Source of the DNA: JAKQLP01 sp964562165
GTDB lineage: Bacteria > Patescibacteriota > Dojkabacteria > B142 > OLB20
Direction: 5' to 3'
DNA: 24,870 nt
NCBI GenBank assembly: GCA_964562165.1
Contig: CAZLRZ010000008.1
Coordinates: 1-24,870 of the forward strand
Shown: positions 22,627-24,870 of the stretch, one piece after another
How the letters are laid out: each line of letters starts with the position of its first letter
How positions within the stretch are numbered: position 1 is the first letter of the stretch
Made by a program: the position numbers and the translations under genes
The notes under the pieces: model-generated
Database searches by the model: none
What the model was told of the DNA's origin: nothing
What the model saw: the letters and a program-made list of their open reading frames with translations, nothing else

Positions 22627-23724
22627 ATGATACTCTTTCACAATATTATTACATTCGTTTTAATATCTACTATTTTTTCCGGCTTACTTGCTATCCCTAT
22701 TATAAGCCTGTTATACCATTTTAAGGTAGTCCGAAAAATCGAAGTTGATTTTTCAACTTTAATTGAAGAACGAAAAGATAAATATGGCACACCAATTATG
22801 GGTGGACTCATATTTATCATCTCAATTTGCTTGATCAATTCAATTTTCAATCTTAATATCTATACTGAAATTCCTCTGTATTTATTTGCCGCGTCAGCGC
22901 TTCTTGGCGCAATTGATGATTTATTAAATATCTTTGGACAGCCACGAAAAATTAAATCCTTAAGCAGAGTCTTAAAACTCATTAAAGTTCATAAAAGCAT
23001 TTTTGTTAGGATCTTCTATGTAATCACACTACCTTGGCACTTATTCTCAGCATTCATGCATATGTTCGAATCGAATCCAGGCAATGGTTTAAGAGCCCAC
23101 GAAAAGATCTTAATTCAAACATTAATAGGTGGAATTTTAGGTTTTTGGGTTTACAAAGTAATCGGTGGAATTCTTTGGATTCCAGTTTTAGGCACTTTTG
23201 ATATTGGCCTTTGGATTATTCCAATTACCATCTTTATTTATATGGCAACAACAAATGCAGCTAACATAAGCGACGGAATGGATGGCCTAGCTTCAGGCAT
23301 GGGAGTTATTACAATTCTTTCAGTTATGATGATCGCAACTTTTTCCTTCAATTATCCCGTAGCCCTACTTGCCGGATCATCAGTCGGAGCCTTAATCACA
23401 TATCTATACTTTAATATAAAACCGGCAAGGGTTCAGATGGGAGACACCGGATCTTTTGCCCTAGGAGCACTTATTACAATTCTATTCTTTGCCATTGGCA
23501 AACCATTCCTAATTTTAATTGCTGGATTCCCCTTTGTTGTCGAAATTTCCAGCACAATAATACAAAGTGTCTCCAGAAGACTTTTTGGTAAAAGGATTCT
23601 TCAGATGGCGCCTCTCCACCATCATTTTGAAATGGTCGGCTGGAGTGAAGATAAAGTTGTAGTTAGATTTTGGATTTTCTCCATCGCTTGTAACCTCATC
23701 GCACTTTGGCTATCATTTTTTTAA
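22627..23724 (+). CDS. mraY: Phospho-N-acetylmuramoyl-pentapeptide transferase
   Basis: MraY moves phospho-MurNAc-pentapeptide onto undecaprenyl phosphate, forming lipid I at the membrane. The 365-residue protein has about ten hydrophobic helices. Family motifs: KYGTPIMGGLIFI, GAIDDLLN (Asp97, Asp98, Asn101), GLRAHEKILIQ, TTNAANISDGMDGLASG (213-220 core), MGDTGSFALGAL with Asp273, and MAPLHHHFEMVGW with the His triplet 331-333. The stretch between DDLLN and GLRAHEK is about 53 residues, roughly 40 longer than in E. coli, and includes a hydrophobic segment. The gene stands outside the mraZ cluster and is followed after 1 bp by the tRNA promoter. NISDGMDG replaces the usual NLTDGLDG. Confidence 0.94.
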   Translation: MILFHNIITFVLISTIFSGLLAIPIISLLYHFKVVRKIEVDFSTLIEERKDKYGTPIMGGLIFIISICLINSIFNLNIYTEIPLYLFAASALLGAIDDLLNIFGQPRKIKSLSRVLKLIKVHKSIFVRIFYVITLPWHLFSAFMHMFESNPGNGLRAHEKILIQTLIGGILGFWVYKVIGGILWIPVLGTFDIGLWIIPITIFIYMATTNAANISDGMDGLASGMGVITILSVMMIATFSFNYPVALLAGSSVGALITYLYFNIKPARVQMGDTGSFALGALITILFFAIGKPFLILIAGFPFVVEISSTIIQSVSRRLFGKRILQMAPLHHHFEMVGWSEDKVVVRFWIFSIACNLIALWLSFF

Positions 23725-23725
23725 G

Positions 23726-23754
23726 TTGATATTCTGAGTGATTTTCCATATAAT
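23726..23754 (+). promoter_or_regulatory. Promoter of the tRNA-Phe/tRNA-Val unit
   Basis: TTGATA (23726-23731), an exact 17-bp spacer and TATAAT (23749-23754) form the best sigma-70 consensus in the window. Transcription would begin near 23761, about 22 nt before the mature tRNA-Phe. Confidence 0.72.
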
Positions 23755-23767
23755 CAATATGTTCTTT

Positions 23768-23866
23768 AAAACTAATGGAAGTGCCTAGGTAGCTCAGTTG
23801 GTAGAGCACACGACTGAAAATCGTGGTGTCGCCGGTTCAAGCCCGGCCCTGGGCACCATTAGTTTT
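23768..23866 (+). repeat. Perfect 11-bp inverted repeat flanking tRNA-Phe
   Basis: AAAACTAATGG (23768-23778) is the exact reverse complement of CCATTAGTTTT (23856-23866). The right arm starts at the encoded CCA end of the tRNA, so the precursor leader can pair with CCA and trailer. A run of six T closes the right side. Confidence 0.75.
23783..23858 (+). tRNA. tRNA-Phe(GAA), CCA encoded
   Basis: A 76-nt cloverleaf. The acceptor stem GCCTAGG pairs with CCTGGGC (one G-U), the discriminator is A, and CCA is encoded. The D arm is GCTC...GAGC. The anticodon stem CACGA/TCGTG encloses loop CTGAAAA with anticodon GAA. The T arm GCCGG/CCGGC encloses TTCAAGC. All stems are complete. Confidence 0.96.
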
Positions 23867-23882
23867 TTAGTTCTTCAAAAAA

Positions 23883-23959
23883 GGACGCCTAGCTCAGCTG
23901 GCTAGAGCAATTCATTTACACTGAATAGGTCAGAGGTTCGAATCCTCTGGCGTCCACCA
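23883..23959 (+). tRNA. tRNA-Val(TAC), CCA encoded
   Basis: A 77-nt cloverleaf. The acceptor stem GGACGCC pairs with GGCGTCC, the discriminator is A, and CCA is encoded. The D arm is GCTC...GAGC. The anticodon stem ATTCA/TGAAT encloses TTTACAC with anticodon TAC. The T arm AGAGG/CCTCT encloses TTCGAAT. It follows tRNA-Phe by 24 nt and is probably on the same transcript. Confidence 0.96.
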
Positions 23960-24034
23960 ATTCTCTTTAAACCTCTATATATCTTTTATATCCAATTCCC
24001 TTGGCTTATCCTATTAATTGCCAAATTTTTAAGG

Positions 24035-24040
24035 TATAAT
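24035..24040 (+). promoter_or_regulatory. -10 box of rsmA, leaderless spacing
   Basis: A perfect TATAAT, then exactly 6 nt, then the ATG at 24047. No -35 box is evident at 17 bp. The spacing implies that the mRNA begins at the start codon, and it argues against the in-frame TTG at 24041 as the start. Confidence 0.55.
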
Positions 24041-24046
24041 TTGGGC

Positions 24047-24838
24047 ATGGATCACGAATTTAAAAAACAATTTGGACAAAACTTTTTAGAGAATTTCACT
24101 AAAATTATTGAGATTTGCGATATCGCAGATATTCAAGAAGGGGAGAATGTTATTGAAATTGGGCCGGGCGATGGAGCCTTCACTGAAGAAATTCTTAATC
24201 GTAAAGCCAATCTTCTCGCTATCGAGATAGATCCTAGCTTAGTAACATACCTTAAAGAGAAGTTTAGCCAATATATAAACTTTGAGATCATTGAAAATGA
24301 TATCCTACAAATCGATCCTTCGACTTTAAATTCTAAAAAACAATATAAGCTTCTTTCGGCTTTGCCTTACAATATTTCGAAGAAAATTATAAATCAGTTT
24401 TTAACAAGCACCAATCCACCAACAACAATGACTTTGATTATGCAGAAAGAGGTTGCCGAAGACTACACAAATACAAAAAAAGGCCAGATTAAGTTTCTAC
24501 ACATTTTGGCTAAAACCTATTCAAAAGAAGTTGAATATTTTGGCTCAATTCGTAAAGAGGACTTTTATCCCCAGCCTAAAGTTGATGGAGGTGTGGTCAA
24601 ATTTTCAAATATTGGCGCACAAATCGCAAATCCTGAAGACTTTTTGAAGTTTGTAAAACTTGGATTTTCTGCTCCTAGAAAAAAACTTAGCAGCAATATC
24701 TCTAATATCTATAAAGATAAAAAAGATGAAATCGAAAAGATCCTTACCTCTTTAAGTTTAAGTAAAGACAGTAGAGCAGGGGAATTGCAATTTTCAGAAT
24801 GGTACAACCTCTATAAAACATTTACGAATGCTAACTAA
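24047..24838 (+). CDS. rsmA: 16S rRNA adenine(1518/1519)-dimethyltransferase
   Basis: RsmA (KsgA) dimethylates two adjacent adenines in helix 45 of 16S rRNA late in small-subunit assembly. The 263-residue protein has KKQFGQNFLENFTKI (the family's KxxGQNFLxD start), SAM motif I VIEIGPGDGAFTEEIL (35-50), LLAIEIDPSLVTYL (motif II), ENDILQID (motif III), ALPYNISKKII at motif IV, and FYPQPKVDGGVVKF plus KLGFSAPRKKLSSNIS in the C-terminal part. Motif IV is normally NLPY; here the Asn that contacts the target adenine and cofactor is Ala105. The chosen ATG follows a TATAAT by 6 nt. The gene overlaps the next start by 11 bp. Confidence 0.93.
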   Translation: MDHEFKKQFGQNFLENFTKIIEICDIADIQEGENVIEIGPGDGAFTEEILNRKANLLAIEIDPSLVTYLKEKFSQYINFEIIENDILQIDPSTLNSKKQYKLLSALPYNISKKIINQFLTSTNPPTTMTLIMQKEVAEDYTNTKKGQIKFLHILAKTYSKEVEYFGSIRKEDFYPQPKVDGGVVKFSNIGAQIANPEDFLKFVKLGFSAPRKKLSSNISNIYKDKKDEIEKILTSLSLSKDSRAGELQFSEWYNLYKTFTNAN

Positions 24839-24870
24839 ACTCACGATTAAAAATGGTCAGCGGTTTTGGC
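24828..24870 (+). CDS. Start of an unidentified gene, cut by the window edge
   Basis: ATG at 24828, in a different frame from rsmA and overlapping its last 11 bases, opens a frame (MLTKLTIKNGQRFW) that runs off the right edge. Overlapping starts of this kind are common in tight operons, but 14 codons are too few to name a product or exclude chance. Confidence 0.35.
   Translation, partial: MLTKLTIKNGQRFW

Noticed and set aside
23781..23856. tRNA-Phe starting two bases earlier, with GTGCCTA/TGGGCAC as acceptor stem
   Set aside because: That register leaves ATT-type bases instead of CCA at the 3' end. Starting at 23783 gives a 7-bp stem, discriminator A and an encoded CCA.
24041..24046. TTG at 24041 as the rsmA start
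   Set aside because: It directly follows the TATAAT box and would precede the expected transcription start; ATG at 24047 fits the family.
1..24870. Alternative genetic code with TGA read as glycine
   Set aside because: Core genes are full length without internal TGA codons, so the standard bacterial code suffices.

Overview
The window looks like low-GC bacterial DNA (roughly one third G+C by eye). The best guess is a Candidate Phyla Radiation (Patescibacteria) genome assembled from a metagenome. This rests on tightly packed short genes, divergent core genes, an odd split division/cell-wall cluster, a Mur-ligase relative that has lost its catalytic motifs, and two scaffold gaps of exactly 100 N. 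The phylum cannot be fixed without a tree. All 21 stop codons that can be read are TAA (19) or TAG (2), and no core gene needs an in-frame TGA, so the standard bacterial code fits.

Positions 1-5354 (minus strand) hold the front of a dcw cluster: mraZ, rsmH, an ftsL-like gene, an ftsI-type penicillin-binding protein (interrupted by a true gap), murA, a MurF-like pseudo-ligase and an ECF-type sigma factor that runs off the left edge. Upstream of mraZ lie three perfect 10-bp-spaced TGGTGA boxes, the likely MraZ operator. A divergent gene (5648-7081, plus) encodes a membrane-anchored, fibre-like surface protein. Next come dnaE, a lytic-transglycosylase-like gene and cysS (minus), galU (plus), murG and ftsW (minus), a DUF1858 gene (plus), and xseB-xseA (minus).

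From 17748 a UvrD-type helicase is followed by a RecB-like nuclease. The 100-N gap between them is false: the 55 bases on its two sides are identical, and collapsing them restores one 1061-residue helicase-nuclease. It is followed by a degenerate receiver-domain gene, then fni (minus), mraY, tRNA-Phe, tRNA-Val and rsmA (plus), and the start of one more gene at the right edge.

The functional themes are peptidoglycan and division (mraZ, rsmH, ftsL, ftsI, murA, pseudo-MurF, murG, ftsW, mraY, a muramidase-like enzyme, and isoprenoid isomerisation by fni), and DNA replication and repair (dnaE, xseAB, helicase-nuclease). Shine-Dalgarno sequences are almost absent. Several first genes have a -10 box exactly 6 nt before the start codon, suggesting leaderless mRNAs, and extended -10 promoters (TGN-TANNAT) recur. 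There is no CRISPR array, transposon or prophage. The most unusual points are the pseudo-MurF/start-less sigma pair, the MraZ boxes, the collapsed helicase-nuclease, the tRNA-Phe whose leader can pair with its CCA end, and motif changes in rsmA and mraY.
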